The position numbers and the translations under genes are program-made. Positions 18,285 through 27,091 of a DNA stretch of 64,000 nt are shown here, piece after piece. Source of the DNA: Lysobacter arvi (GTDB lineage: Bacteria; Pseudomonadota; Gammaproteobacteria; Xanthomonadales; Xanthomonadaceae); assembly GCA_031216755.1 (NCBI GenBank), contig JARUHG010000003.1:124001-188000 (forward strand), read 5' to 3'. The stretch's first letter is position 1; each line of letters begins with the position of its first letter. The notes under the pieces are model-generated. The model was not told the DNA's origin and searched no databases. It saw only the letters and a program-made list of their open reading frames with translations.

Positions 18285-18689
18285 ATGGGCATGACCATCG
18301 AAGGCGGCTGCCTGTGCGGGGCCGTCCGCTATCGCGCTACGGCTCCACCGGTGTCACGCAGCATCTGCCACTGCCGCAGTTGCCGGCGGGCGAGCGGGGC
18401 TCCGTCCGTCGCGTGGTCGACCTTCCACGTCAACAGCCTCGTCTTCACCCGCGGCGTGCCCGTCCCGTACCGCTCCTCGCCCGAGGTCACGCGCATGTTC
18501 TGCGGCGTGTGCGGCACGCAACTGAGCTACCGGCACGATGAGGACGTCGACAGCGTCGACATCACCACCGCGACCCTCGATGCGCCCGAACAGTTCCCGC
18601 CGACCAAGGAAATCTGGATCGAGCACAAGCTGCCGTGGGAACGCACGAACGAGGCGATGCGGCACTACCCGCGCACGAGCACGGGGTGA
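18285..18689 (+). CDS. GFA/CENP-V family zinc-binding protein
   Basis: A 134-residue member of the GFA (glutathione-dependent formaldehyde-activating-like) family. Zinc-binding cysteines are visible in GGCLCGAVRY, CHCRSCRRASGAP and FCGVCGTQLSYR, in the order and spacing of the family. Most proteins with this fold have no proven reaction, so the historical name should not be read as a function. ATG 18285 has GGAGG five bases upstream, while ATG 18291 is too far. It follows recQ after 122 bases. Confidence 0.88.
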   Translation: MGMTIEGGCLCGAVRYRATAPPVSRSICHCRSCRRASGAPSVAWSTFHVNSLVFTRGVPVPYRSSPEVTRMFCGVCGTQLSYRHDEDVDSVDITTATLDAPEQFPPTKEIWIEHKLPWERTNEAMRHYPRTSTG

Positions 18690-19625
18690 TCTTCGTACCA
18701 CCGCGGCCGCCGGCGCGATGCCAGATTCGGACGGAGCGGCGTTCGACGATGAAGCCGCGCAACCGGCTCCTGGCGACGTGATCTGCCATTGCGCGATGCG
18801 CCAGCGCCACTCGGGCGCTCCCGCACTCGTGGATTTCCTGCCGCGTGGTTTGCATCTCCGGCGAAGCGCGAAGCCGGTTCCGTTCATGCAGGCATGACGA
18901 GCGCAGCGTCTGCGGACGTCTGTGCCAGCGGGCCTTGAATGCGCGAGGCGATCCATTTCGTCGCAAATGCGCGGCTGCAGCGTCGACGAACCATCGTGTT
19001 TGCGCTCCAACAATCAGGTCTGCGTACGCTCTCGTATTCACTCGTTCGACCACCGGGGTCATCCTGACAAGCCGCGAGCGCAGCAGCACGGACGGGGCCG
19101 TCATGGCGGACGGTCGAGGGTGGCGCCGACATCTCGAAGAAATCAGCACGTCAAGGCGAAAAGACCCGAAACGAGCGCTCTCGCGAGCTTGAGAGTTATC
19201 TCAAGACGCGTCGGTATGGAGCATTCGATGTTGTGATCGATTACCCGGATCGCACGCGCACTTTGCTGAGCGAGTCATGGAGGAATTTTCTGTCGTTGAA
19301 GGGAAAAGTGTGCCACCGCGGGACAGCGAGACGAGCTTGCAAGGGCAAGCTTTTCCTACATTTTTCTGAGGGTTTCTGCGAATCCTTCCTGCTGAAAAGG
19401 CCCTCGATAGCCATGCGAGAAAACTTCGCATTGATGGTTCGAGCAACAGCGAAAAAAGCTTAGGCCTTGTTCGCAACGAAACGGGGTTCAAGCGATGAAG
19501 GGAAGCTCAGATACACGCCTGGTGCCGATGGGGAGTCGAAGCGCGGGCTCCAGCATCCCGATTCGCGGCATCGGCAATTCCGCACGATGCGCGCAACAGC
19601 GCAGCCCCTGCGGGGGCGCCTGACG
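18690..19625. other. 936 bp without a convincing gene
   Basis: Several short open frames cross this stretch on both strands, but none has a recognisable domain, a good ribosome-binding site with consistent codon use, or a partner in the window. From about 19200 to 19480 the base composition is visibly AT-richer than the surroundings, with A/T runs and small inverted repeats such as AAGCTTGCAAGGGCAAGCTT near 19336. This suggests decayed or foreign DNA. No transposase, tRNA or attachment-site repeat was recognised. Confidence 0.5.
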
Positions 19626-20015
19626 ATGGCCGGTTCCGTCAATCGCGGAGCAGGCTGGATCGTCTACGAAGACGACGCCGATTTCGGATCGCCGTGCAGG
19701 TTGCTGTCGCTATTGGCGGCGCACCGCAGCGTCGCCTCGATCGCGCGCCATACCGAACAGTTGTACGTCGATCGCTACGGGACGATCGAGGAGCGTTTCG
19801 CCTACAAGCGCCGTCCGCAGGACTCGCGCTACGCCGCCAAGACCGATCCGCGACACGGCGGCATCTACGTCGGCCAGTCGCCGCGATTCGTCGGCGTGTA
19901 TGCGCAGCGCATCGTGACGCACGCCGGCGTGCTCGAGTTCTGGTATCGGATCGCCACCGAGCGGGGGGCACCTGGGCCCGTGCTCGAGTGCCGGATGCTG
20001 CGCCTTCCACTCTGA
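19626..20015 (+). CDS. Hypothetical protein, first of a paralogous pair
   Basis: A 129-residue soluble protein with no signal peptide. It shares with the gene at 20198 a pattern running GWIVYED, RLLSLLAAH, IARHTEQLYVDR, GGIYVGQSPRFVGVYA and LEFWYRI. The fold appears mixed alpha/beta. I do not recognise the family. The ATG at 19626 is chosen because the conserved GWxxYED block follows within ten residues; the same frame is open further upstream but that part has no counterpart in the paralogue. Confidence 0.7.
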   Translation: MAGSVNRGAGWIVYEDDADFGSPCRLLSLLAAHRSVASIARHTEQLYVDRYGTIEERFAYKRRPQDSRYAAKTDPRHGGIYVGQSPRFVGVYAQRIVTHAGVLEFWYRIATERGAPGPVLECRMLRLPL

Positions 20016-20197
20016 GGGCCGGAGCGCACGCGTGACACCGGACGCAATGGCGACCAATGCGCACTTCGTCGGCAAACGCGGACTTGCGTGCACGGTATAC
20101 CGGCGGGCGGATGAAGAATGCCTCCCAGTGATGCGACATCGCGCCGTCCCTTCGGGACGGACGCGCGACCTGCCAGGACGAACGGGGAGCCGACGCC

Positions 20198-20596
20198 ATG
20201 GACCAGAGCGCGGGATGGGTGATCTATGAGGATTACGGCAATCGCGAGGAACCGCGAAGACTCCTGTCGCTGCTGCCCGCGCACAACAGCTACGCCTGCG
20301 TGGCGCGCATCATGGAGCAGATGTACGCCGAGCGCTTCGCCTGCATGGAGGAGCCCATTCCCACCTCCGGGCGGCGCCCGCGCCGGCCGCGCTTCATGGC
20401 GCAGAAGGACGCCGTGGACGGGGCGATCTACGTCGGCCACCTGCCCGTCTACATCGGCGCCTATGCCCATCACCTGCGGGTGACCGGCACAACGCTGGAG
20501 TTCTGGTACCGCATCTCGACGCGGGGCGAGGCGCGCCGCCCCACGTTCGAAGACCGGCACCAGGTGCTCGCGATCGGGTACAAAATCCAGCCCTGA
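20198..20596 (+). CDS. Hypothetical protein, second of a paralogous pair
   Basis: A 132-residue paralogue of the preceding gene: [66 protein letters not shown] lies about nine bases before the ATG. The two copies are 182 bases apart on the same strand and have drifted considerably. Conserved aromatic residues (Trp, Tyr, Phe) dominate the shared blocks, which may mark a binding surface, but no function can be assigned. Confidence 0.75.
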   Translation: MDQSAGWVIYEDYGNREEPRRLLSLLPAHNSYACVARIMEQMYAERFACMEEPIPTSGRRPRRPRFMAQKDAVDGAIYVGHLPVYIGAYAHHLRVTGTTLEFWYRISTRGEARRPTFEDRHQVLAIGYKIQP

Positions 20597-20685
20597 CCTG
20601 CACTTGGGCCACCCCGACGGGCGCCGGACATGAGACATCGGCGGCTTGCCTGTATGCTACGCGGCCCTTCCAAGCAGGAATCCGC

Positions 20686-20958
20686 ATGAACAAGGCACAG
20701 CTGGTCGAATCCATCGCCGAGCGTTCGCAGCTCACCAAGGCCCAGGCCGAAGCGGCGCTCAATGCGCTGGTCGAGTCCGTGACCCAGACGCTCAAGAACG
20801 GCGAAGCCGTGACGCTGGTCGGCTTCGGCACCTTCGAGGCACGCAACCGCGCCGGCCGTACCGGCCGCAACCCGAAGACCGGCGAAGACCTGGTGATCCC
20901 GGCGACCATCGTGCCGGCGTTCAAGCCGGGCAAGGCCCTGAAGGACGCGCTGAAGTAA
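20686..20958 (+). CDS. hupB: DNA-binding protein HU-beta
   Basis: Nucleoid protein that bends DNA as a dimer. At 90 residues it has the exact family length. It starts [12 protein letters not shown], contains the hallmark [18 protein letters not shown] in the DNA-clamping arm with the intercalating proline region, and ends [16 protein letters not shown] lies just upstream of the ATG. An inverted repeat follows the stop codon closely. Confidence 0.97.
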   Translation: MNKAQLVESIAERSQLTKAQAEAALNALVESVTQTLKNGEAVTLVGFGTFEARNRAGRTGRNPKTGEDLVIPATIVPAFKPGKALKDALK

Positions 20959-20966
20959 GCGCCTCG

Positions 20967-20999
20967 CGGTGCATGCGGCCCTATACGCCGCATGCACCG
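20967..20999 (+). terminator. Hairpin after hupB, no U-tract
   Basis: A perfect 12-bp inverted repeat, CGGTGCATGCGG (20967-20978) and CCGCATGCACCG (20988-20999), encloses a nine-base loop. It starts eight bases after the hupB stop. No T-run follows, so it may stabilise the mRNA 3' end or assist Rho-dependent termination rather than act as a full intrinsic terminator. Confidence 0.55.
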
Positions 21000-21142
21000 C
21001 CGCTCTCCCTCGGCGTGCTCCACGCCGCAGCTGAATCTCCTCGAAAGCGCGGCGCGGGTGTCTCAGCACATGGGACGGCCCTGCTCCATCGTGTCTGCAG
21101 GCCACAAGGCCAGCGCCATCCTGGCGACACGAGGAGTACCAC

Positions 21143-21346
21143 ATGAACCGCATCGACGAGTACGCCGCCCTGCGCGCCGCATTTGCGGCAGGCGCACGCA
21201 TCCAGGCCTGGCACCTGGACGAACACGCCACCAACTCCGCACAAGGCCGCTGGGACACGCTGCCCCGCGATCGCGAGCCCGCGTTCTCCTGTCCGCCGCA
21301 TCTTTATCGTGTGCATCCGGAGGATCACGGGGGCATGGCCCGCTGA
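21143..21346 (+). CDS. Small hypothetical protein
   Basis: A 67-residue soluble protein starting MNRIDEYAALRAAFAAGARIQAW. A strong ribosome-binding site (GAGGAG) precedes the ATG, which is the main support. It is rich in His, Asp and Arg in its second half (HLDEHATNSAQGRWDTLPRD) and ends FSCPPHLYRVHPEDHGG. No domain is recognised. It stands alone between hupB and the convergent lipase gene. Confidence 0.55.
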   Translation: MNRIDEYAALRAAFAAGARIQAWHLDEHATNSAQGRWDTLPRDREPAFSCPPHLYRVHPEDHGGMAR

Positions 21347-21574
21347 GTGAATGGGTGCGCCTAGTCGTTTCGCTTCGATGCACCCGCGCGCGGCATGGGC
21401 ATGACGTCAGCAGAACGGTGACGCAGTCCTTCCTTACCGACCACACCGGCGACATGAAGGTGGCGACCGAATCCAGGTCGTTCACTTCGAACGAGCGCTG
21501 ATCGATACGTAGCTACGCACTCGCTGCTTGAATATGTGGACTGCATCGGGAGTACACCTCGACCAGCGGTTCGC

Positions 21575-22531
21575 CTATTGGGCATAACTCATCAGCGGCG
21601 GTTCGGCCGTCAGCTTGTCCGTGGTGATCAGTTCGAAGCTGAACCGTGGAATGCCGGTCCCGGTGAACAGAAGCACGTCCAGCGCAGTCACACCGGGAAG
21701 ATACTGGCTGCTGCATGGGTTAGGGCCCAAGCGGGTGAAGTCCGCCGGTCCGGGATTGGCCACCGCGTCGAGCACCAGACGGAACACGGCCGCGTCATAG
21801 ACCATTCCGGCATGCGTGACCGGCCGCAGCGGGCACAGATCCTGGATCGCGAGATTCTCCGCACCTGCAATGTCCGCCGAGGCGGCCGGCACCACCAATT
21901 CATCGAGCAATTCGGTGTACACGCTGGTATAGGACAGCGGGCCGGGAGTTTCGTCGCCTGCATTGAGCGCGGCGATCCAGTTCGAGCCGGGGCGCGCCTG
22001 CCAGGCCGGCGCGCTGCACGGCAATGCGCAAAGCAGGTCAGCGACCTGGGTGCCATGCGCCGGACTGGCGAGAAGCACCACGTCGTCGGTCTTGTCCCAT
22101 AGCCGCGGCCACCACTTCACCGCCCAGCGCGTCAGCACCGAACCTTCACTGTGTCCCACCACATCGACCTTGCGTCCGGTCCATGCGTGGATCCGGTCGA
22201 TGGCGTGGACCACGTATTCGGTGGATACCTGCAGATCGATCCCGCCGCGTTCGGGCAGGTCGACTCCGCACACGTCGTAGCCCATGGACGTAAGCGCGGG
22301 TGCATAGTTCCATGACCAGCTTTCCTGATAGTTGACGGTCGCTCCGTGAACGAGCAGCACCGGTTCGCGTCCAGGATGGTCGAATGTCGCCGGGCAATGC
22401 AGAGCCCCATCCAGCATAGCCGTCGGCGTGACCAGCGGTGGATCGGCGGCCGCCGCTGTCGCCCACAACAACCACACCACTGCGCACAGCATTCCCTTCA
22501 CGCGCGAGCAAACGTTCGCATTGGCACTCAT
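21575..22531 (-). CDS. Secreted lipase, Candida antarctica lipase B-like
   Basis: A 318-residue exported alpha/beta hydrolase, probably an esterase or lipase acting outside the cell or in the periplasm. A signal peptide ends near ATAAAADPP (about residue 30). The oxyanion region is VLLVHGATVNYQESW. The nucleophile elbow is GHSEGS (Ser about 128), followed by VLTRWAVKWWP, which resembles the same stretch in lipase B. The acid is probably Asp in TELLDELVVP (about 210) and the base His in PVTHAGM (about 240). Several Cys suggest disulphides. GGAGGG precedes the ATG at 22531; a GTG at 22720 would add 63 residues before the signal peptide and is rejected. Substrate unknown. Confidence 0.82.
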   Translation of the reverse strand: MSANANVCSRVKGMLCAVVWLLWATAAAADPPLVTPTAMLDGALHCPATFDHPGREPVLLVHGATVNYQESWSWNYAPALTSMGYDVCGVDLPERGGIDLQVSTEYVVHAIDRIHAWTGRKVDVVGHSEGSVLTRWAVKWWPRLWDKTDDVVLLASPAHGTQVADLLCALPCSAPAWQARPGSNWIAALNAGDETPGPLSYTSVYTELLDELVVPAASADIAGAENLAIQDLCPLRPVTHAGMVYDAAVFRLVLDAVANPGPADFTRLGPNPCSSQYLPGVTALDVLLFTGTGIPRFSFELITTDKLTAEPPLMSYAQ

Positions 22532-22961
22532 GACGGTTCCCTCCGACGGACGAGCCCGGAGCAGTACGCCTCCATGCGTTAATCCGGCGTGGACGTGCAG
22601 CACCCGAAAGTGCACACGCACCGTCTTCGGATACGGACCGTCGAAGCCGTTCACCACGCTGAGGCGGCTGTGCCTTTCGTCGGGAGCTCGACAGGCGTCG
22701 TCTGCACCAACCCTTGGCACACCTCTTCCAAGGGCGTAGAACGCGTATCTGCATTGGATCGCGCTTTACACGCCTTGCGAAGCAACCGGCTGCGCCGCTG
22801 TGTTCGGCGGGCGCGCTGCTGGTTCCGTGTTGAATGACGCGCCTTCCGCATCAGCAGGACGCCGGCACGTTGCCATCGATGTGCCGCCGACACACATGTT
22901 CCATCTGGTTTGCCCCACACCGCGCCGCCGGGGCGAAGCTCATCTGCGAAGGAGTGCAGTC
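22532..22961. other. 430 bp intergenic region
   Basis: This separates the lipase gene (minus) from the start of a decayed gene (plus). Divergent promoters are expected here, but I could not identify convincing -35/-10 boxes. Open frames crossing it have no recognisable content. Confidence 0.4.
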
Positions 22962-23650
22962 ATGAATCGTAGATGGTGGATCGCGTTCGGAGCCCTGGTG
23001 ATGTGCGCTGTGCTTGCGGCGATGCTCGCTCATGTGCGGCAGGGCCACGATATCCGGTCGGTCGCAGCCAAGCCCGCGGTGTCGGTATCGAACGGAACGA
23101 AGCCCGGCCTTACGGCGCCTGCGCTGCTGCCAGGGTCGCAGGAACTGGCCAGTACCGCCCTGGATGCACAACTGCGCGGTTGCGACATGCTGGATCCGGC
23201 GCATTGCCTGCTGCCGGCTACCGATGACCACGTCACTGCTTCCGTGCTGGCAAACTGGCCGCCGTCGCTACGTCGTCGTGCTGCGCAGCCTCAAGACCGG
23301 CAGCGGCGCGACATCGCAGCAGGGCCGGCGTTCGCCACGTGCCGCGATCAGTCCTTCACGCTGCTGCTGCCGCTGATCCAGCGCTGCGCCGATCTGGAAA
23401 AGCGATGTGTTCCCCGTGTTGCAGCAGGCCGCCAGTGCACGCAATACCAGTGGGCGACTCGTGCACATGCGCGATTACGCCTTCCGCAACGTACTCGGGG
23501 ACGTGGAAGCACCGGACGGCACGCTGCTGCAGTACGGACAGGCGCCGGGGTACGTGCTCACCGAGATCAGCGACGCGCCCGATGCGCAGACGGCGCGCCG
23601 GATCAAGGGCGTCTTCTGCGTACCCAGCTCGCTGACGACGGTCGCCCCCT
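22962..23650 (+). pseudogene. Decayed gene for a large exported protein
   Basis: AAGGAG and ATG 22962 start a sensible N-terminus with a membrane or signal segment (MNRRWWIAFGALVMCAVLAAML). A block CDMLDPAHCLLP follows at about residue 90. The coherent sequence then hops between frames: the stretch TGRRRYVVVLRSLKTGSG is in a second frame (about 23246-23300), AFATCRDQSFTLLLPL returns to the first, and VFPVLQQAASA with GRLVHMRDYAFRNVL (about 23405-23510) lies in a third, after an in-frame stop at 23374. These blocks resemble, in order, a family of large secreted proteins I know mainly from actinobacteria, with material missing between them. The 3' end is cut off near the type VI locus. The frame changes are visible; the family link is from memory. 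Confidence 0.55.
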
Positions 23651-23739
23651 CACCAGGGGACGGGCTGCTGCCGGTACGGCAACTGCTCGGGCAGCTCAGC
23701 CAGACCTCGCGGCAAGCGATTGACGATCTGCTGGCCCGG

Positions 23740-24519
23740 TCACGGCGCTGTACGCGACTCGACGTCCATCGCCTCGGGCCACTTCACCTTGGGGGCGAAG
23801 CGGCGGGCGAGGTTGATTCCGGGGTCTTCGTTGTTCCAGTCGCGCGGTGGGCGGTCGAACTTGGGCAGTGCGTCGGGGCCAGACTGCATGAAGGCGATCG
23901 CCATCTTCCAGTAGTTCGCGGGCACCAGGCCGTGGCCGAAGAAGAATCGGTCGATAACTTGATTGGTTCCCGGCTTGACCACGGCGATGTTGACGCCGCT
24001 GTTGTAGGCCACAGTCGGTACGTAGATCTGATACACCTCTGCGCGCAGGTCGTCCCAGTCGTAGACCTCAGGCTTGACGTACCACAACGCACTATTGAAG
24101 GGTCGTCCCCACCGGTAATGGAACCGGTACACGTACACCTTTCGACGCAGGCGATTGAAGCGGATCGGTTCGTCGAGGGGACACGAAATATCCTGACGTA
24201 TGCTTCCTCCGCCTATGCAGACGAGTACGGCGATCGTGGCTAAGGCCGTCAGGCCAATGCCTGCCGGTGGAAAATAGTTCCTCGAGATGTACATATAGGT
24301 CAAAAGGCCAGCCAAACTTGCCGAAGCGGCGACACATACCAAGCCTCCAATCACCCATATTCCGCGCCACATGAAGCTTGCACGCGGAAACTCCAGGTAA
24401 ATTTCATTCCTATGGTTCGGCGGATCACCAAATGCCTCCAGCACGCCCGGTGAATCGTTCGGCGCGGGCAGATCGCGCTCCCATCCGACACACGGTGGGT
24501 CCAGCTTAGACCGTGACAT
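23740..24519 (-). CDS. DUF6708-like membrane protein, distant member
   Basis: A 259-residue protein with two adjacent membrane helices (about residues 50-72 and 85-105). A domain containing PIRFNRLRRKVYVYRF follows, the equivalent of FWFNRVTQQVYW in the tandem DUF6708 proteins at 40-44 kb. The spacing of helices to this motif is the same. The C-terminal third (WKMAIAFMQSGPDALPK) matches the region where those proteins have WEYIRTFMAEGP. Immunity to a membrane-active T6SS effector is the likely role, inferred from context. ATG 24519 begins MSRSKLDPP. It is the last intact gene of the T6SS accessory region. Confidence 0.65.
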   Translation of the reverse strand: MSRSKLDPPCVGWERDLPAPNDSPGVLEAFGDPPNHRNEIYLEFPRASFMWRGIWVIGGLVCVAASASLAGLLTYMYISRNYFPPAGIGLTALATIAVLVCIGGGSIRQDISCPLDEPIRFNRLRRKVYVYRFHYRWGRPFNSALWYVKPEVYDWDDLRAEVYQIYVPTVAYNSGVNIAVVKPGTNQVIDRFFFGHGLVPANYWKMAIAFMQSGPDALPKFDRPPRDWNNEDPGINLARRFAPKVKWPEAMDVESRTAP

Positions 24520-24542
24520 CAACGCGCCTCCTGCATCGTCAC

Positions 24543-25037
24543 TTACGCGCAAAGTTCGGGCTGGTTGCGATCCGGCCAGTAGGTGACCCGCAGCGTCGCC
24601 GCCTCGATGCTCATGCGTTTGAAGTTGCCGACCAATGCGATCGCTCCACGAATGACGCGGCCAACGTCCTTCAGGTCGGTTGAGTTGGAGCGCGTGGTGC
24701 CCTTGTCGTAATCGCCCCAACGCGGCTGCTTTCCGGCTGGCAAGGCGATGCCGGGCTTATCGAACGTTGGGGCCTGATACGAGCCGCTGGCCAGGACTTC
24801 TCCACTGACGTAATCGCCTACCCGGGCTGTGGTTTCACCCGCGCTCGGCTTGCGGAAGTCGCTGTGGCGGTGCGCGGTGAGTGACCAGTCGTAGCCAGAA
24901 TGTGCTGCACTGAAACCGGGAAGAACGAATCGGTAGCCCAATGTCGCGGGCGCCATCTCCTCGGGGTTCAGACCCGTTCCGGTCGTCGCCACGACCACGG
25001 CATCGTTGAACTCGACGCCCGTGTCCATACCCAACAC
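24543..25037 (-). pseudogene. C-terminal effector fragment, possibly Tle3-like
   Basis: The frame is open from the TAA of the preceding gene (25143-25145) to 24543, with no ATG near its beginning; GTG 25037 is the first reasonable start. Before that codon the frame already reads YFGKHDETPETWWNSPANSD, so coding similarity seems to begin upstream of any start. The rest includes MAPATLGYRFVLPGFSAAHS and QPRWGDYDKG. I have a weak recollection of such sequence at the C-terminus of DUF3274/Tle3-type lipase effectors, but cannot confirm it. It is best read as an orphan tail left by recombination. Confidence 0.45.
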
Positions 25038-25142
25038 GACCGCATTGAGTTCGGCCAGTGCAATGTCGCTATTGGCAGGGGAGTTCCACCAGGTTTCCGG
25101 TGTCTCGTCGTGCTTGCCGAAGTAGCAGCGGCGGGCCCAGCG

Positions 25143-26519
25143 TTAAACAGGTGTAGCTTCTTCACCTTCAGCCCATTTGTAGAACGTGTAGGCGGCCAGC
25201 CCGAGCACGATGGCGATGCCGACGGGGCCGATTAGAACAGGAGTTCCGACTGCCCAAAGGCTAGCGACTGTGCCGAAGCCGGACAGTACTGTAGCGCCTA
25301 CGTAGATGAGGCTTGCCTTCTTGTCACCTGCGTTCCATGTCCGCCTGACCGCCATCCCCGCCTGCACCGCATCAAACGCCGATGCAGCCGCACCGATCAC
25401 CGCACCGACCTTGGCGATCCGCTCTGCAACCTTCACTGCGTCCTTGGTGATCGGCACACCCGCACCTCGCAGGCCCTCCATGCCCGTCTGCAAGGTCAAG
25501 CCCACAGCTTCGATGCCACCGCCGACCAACCCCATCGTGCTGCCCGCAAATGCCGTCAGCACCTCCGGATGCTTGGTACCGACGGTGTCTTCCACCTTCC
25601 TGTAGTTCTGCTTCAGGCTGTCTTCCATCAGGTACAGGCCGCCGATGGCCAGCAACAGGCCCACGCCGCTGCCGCCGGCGCCTCGCAAGCCAGCAAACCC
25701 ACGGCGCGTCAGATCCGCCGCACCGCGTGCGCCGACCTTCACGTCGGCCAGCACCTGTTTCGCCACCGGCTCCAGCGTGCCGATGCCCACCACCACCGAC
25801 GATGTCAGCAGTTCCGCTTCGTTGACCAGTTGCTTGCGCACGTCCTGCGCCTTGCCTTCCACCCACAACGTGACTTCGATAGTCTTTACGGCCAGGGCCG
25901 CCTCGTTCAACTGCGTGCTCAGTACGCCGCTTGTGAGCAGTGAGACGACCTGCTGCCCGGTCTTGCGACCGGCCTGCCGCGCCAGTTTGGCCTGCTGCTC
26001 GCGGAGGGTCCTGCATTGCAGCGCGTTGTAGTCGACGACGGTCATCGTCACCTTCAACTGCGTGGCATGCACGCGTTCGTGCAGCAAAAGGACGCTGACG
26101 GTCAGGCGCGTGGTCAGGTTCTCGATGCCGGTCGCCAGCAGCGGTTTGAGCTGGGTGGCGGCGGAGTTCACCGCCAGCAGGGTTTGCGCGGCGGCATCCT
26201 TCACGCTGGCGAAGAGCAGTTTCTCGCCGAAGTCCCGGCTGCCGATGAGCTTGTTGAGGACGTCGTACAGCTTCTGCGTGTGGTTCCACTCGCGCTCGCC
26301 CTTGGCATTCTTGCCGGGTTGCAGGTTGTCGAGCAGCGGTTTGTGGCGCAGCGTCAACGCCTGGAACGGCGGACTGTTCGGGTCGTTCAACCAGCCCTGC
26401 CACAGCTTGACGGTGGCGCCGTTGGGCGGCAGCTTCCCGTCGGGGCCCGGCTGCTCGGTCACGCCGCCGCGCACGCACAGCGACATCGTTTTTGCATAGC
26501 CGATACCCGAGGCGGCCAC
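25143..26519 (-). CDS. Orphan C-terminal part of VasX-like effector
   Basis: A 458-residue frame that corresponds to the central and C-terminal parts of a membrane-inserting T6SS effector without its N-terminal targeting region. The open frame begins right after a TGA near 26644, already in effector-like sequence (VYNQFVGGGDPQAASAYC, then YDYDGNVAASGIGYAKTMS). GTG 26519 is the first plausible start. Several hydrophobic segments occur in the second half (around residues 245-265, 280-300, 315-345, 370-390, 405-450). The block AFDAVQAGMAVRRTWNAGDKKA resembles the pore-region motif of the other effectors here. Whether it is expressed is unknown; it may serve as a donor for recombination. Confidence 0.6.
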   Translation of the reverse strand: MAASGIGYAKTMSLCVRGGVTEQPGPDGKLPPNGATVKLWQGWLNDPNSPPFQALTLRHKPLLDNLQPGKNAKGEREWNHTQKLYDVLNKLIGSRDFGEKLLFASVKDAAAQTLLAVNSAATQLKPLLATGIENLTTRLTVSVLLLHERVHATQLKVTMTVVDYNALQCRTLREQQAKLARQAGRKTGQQVVSLLTSGVLSTQLNEAALAVKTIEVTLWVEGKAQDVRKQLVNEAELLTSSVVVGIGTLEPVAKQVLADVKVGARGAADLTRRGFAGLRGAGGSGVGLLLAIGGLYLMEDSLKQNYRKVEDTVGTKHPEVLTAFAGSTMGLVGGGIEAVGLTLQTGMEGLRGAGVPITKDAVKVAERIAKVGAVIGAAASAFDAVQAGMAVRRTWNAGDKKASLIYVGATVLSGFGTVASLWAVGTPVLIGPVGIAIVLGLAAYTFYKWAEGEEATPV

Positions 26520-26929
26520 GTTGCCGTCGTAGTCGTATTGCTCGACACGCTTGAAATCCGCGCCGGCCAGCGCGTGGCAATACGCGGATGCGGCCTGCGG
26601 GTCCCCGCCGCCGACGAACTGGTTGTAGACAGCAACACCTCATGACTGGATTGCTGATGCATCTGTGCCGTCATCAGCAGCCCCTGCTCGGATGGCTTCA
26701 GGCCGTAGCGTTGCGAGAATTGCGGGAAATAGTTCACCGACAGTCCCGTTCGAAATTCGGCATCGCCCACGATCGTCTCGAGCGAGACGAACAGCCCCGC
26801 AATCCCTTCGCGGATATCGCTGCGCACGAACCAGCCGTCGGGCACGAGCACCGAAATGGCGGCGGCGTCTTCGCGGTGCCAGCGAAAGCCCGGCGGCGGC
26901 GGCCCAGGGTCCAGAAAAGCCTCTTGCAT
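26459..26929 (-). pseudogene. Truncated DcrB-like immunity gene
   Basis: ATG 26929 has GGAG upstream and starts MQEAFLDPGPPPPGFRWHRED. Residues 1 to about 100 look like the N-terminal part of a DcrB/PsbP-fold protein (ISVLVPDGWFVRSD, LFVSLETIVGDAEFRTG, LSVNYF), a fold used by some T6SS immunity proteins. At about 26640 this similarity stops, and the same DNA continues as effector sequence in a different frame. The remaining 50 or so codons to 26459 are Arg/Thr/Ser-rich out-of-frame translation. The gene therefore lost its 3' half when the effector fragment joined it. DcrB is the best match, but sequence conservation is low. Confidence 0.55.
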
Positions 26930-26949
26930 AAGAATCTCCGGAGAATCAA

Positions 26950-27020
26950 TTACGGAAGAATCGGTGGGACCACTGGCATCAGCGGTACGTTTACCCATTT
27001 GGCGTAGCCCTGCTCGAACA
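26950..27020 (-). pseudogene. Short effector relic
   Basis: One frame here ends with YAKWVNVPLMPVVPPILP before a stop at 26950. This closely resembles YERFVNVPLMPVAL inside the effector-like gene at 28297-30051. No start codon or larger domain is attached. It is read as a small leftover of another effector copy between the DUF6708 gene and the DcrB relic. Confidence 0.4.
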
Positions 27021-27091
27021 AGCAGCCGAACCCACCCGGTGCGCGCGGCACGGGCGTCTGGCGCTTACTGCGCTGGCAGCGGCTAGCGTGT

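Noticed and set aside
19201-19491. Short open frames on both strands in the AT-richer stretch
   Set aside because: They have no recognisable domain or partner in the window and no convincing translation signals.
22532-22720. 63-codon extension of the lipase from GTG 22720
   Set aside because: It would put a charged region before the signal peptide; ATG 22531 has a good ribosome-binding site.
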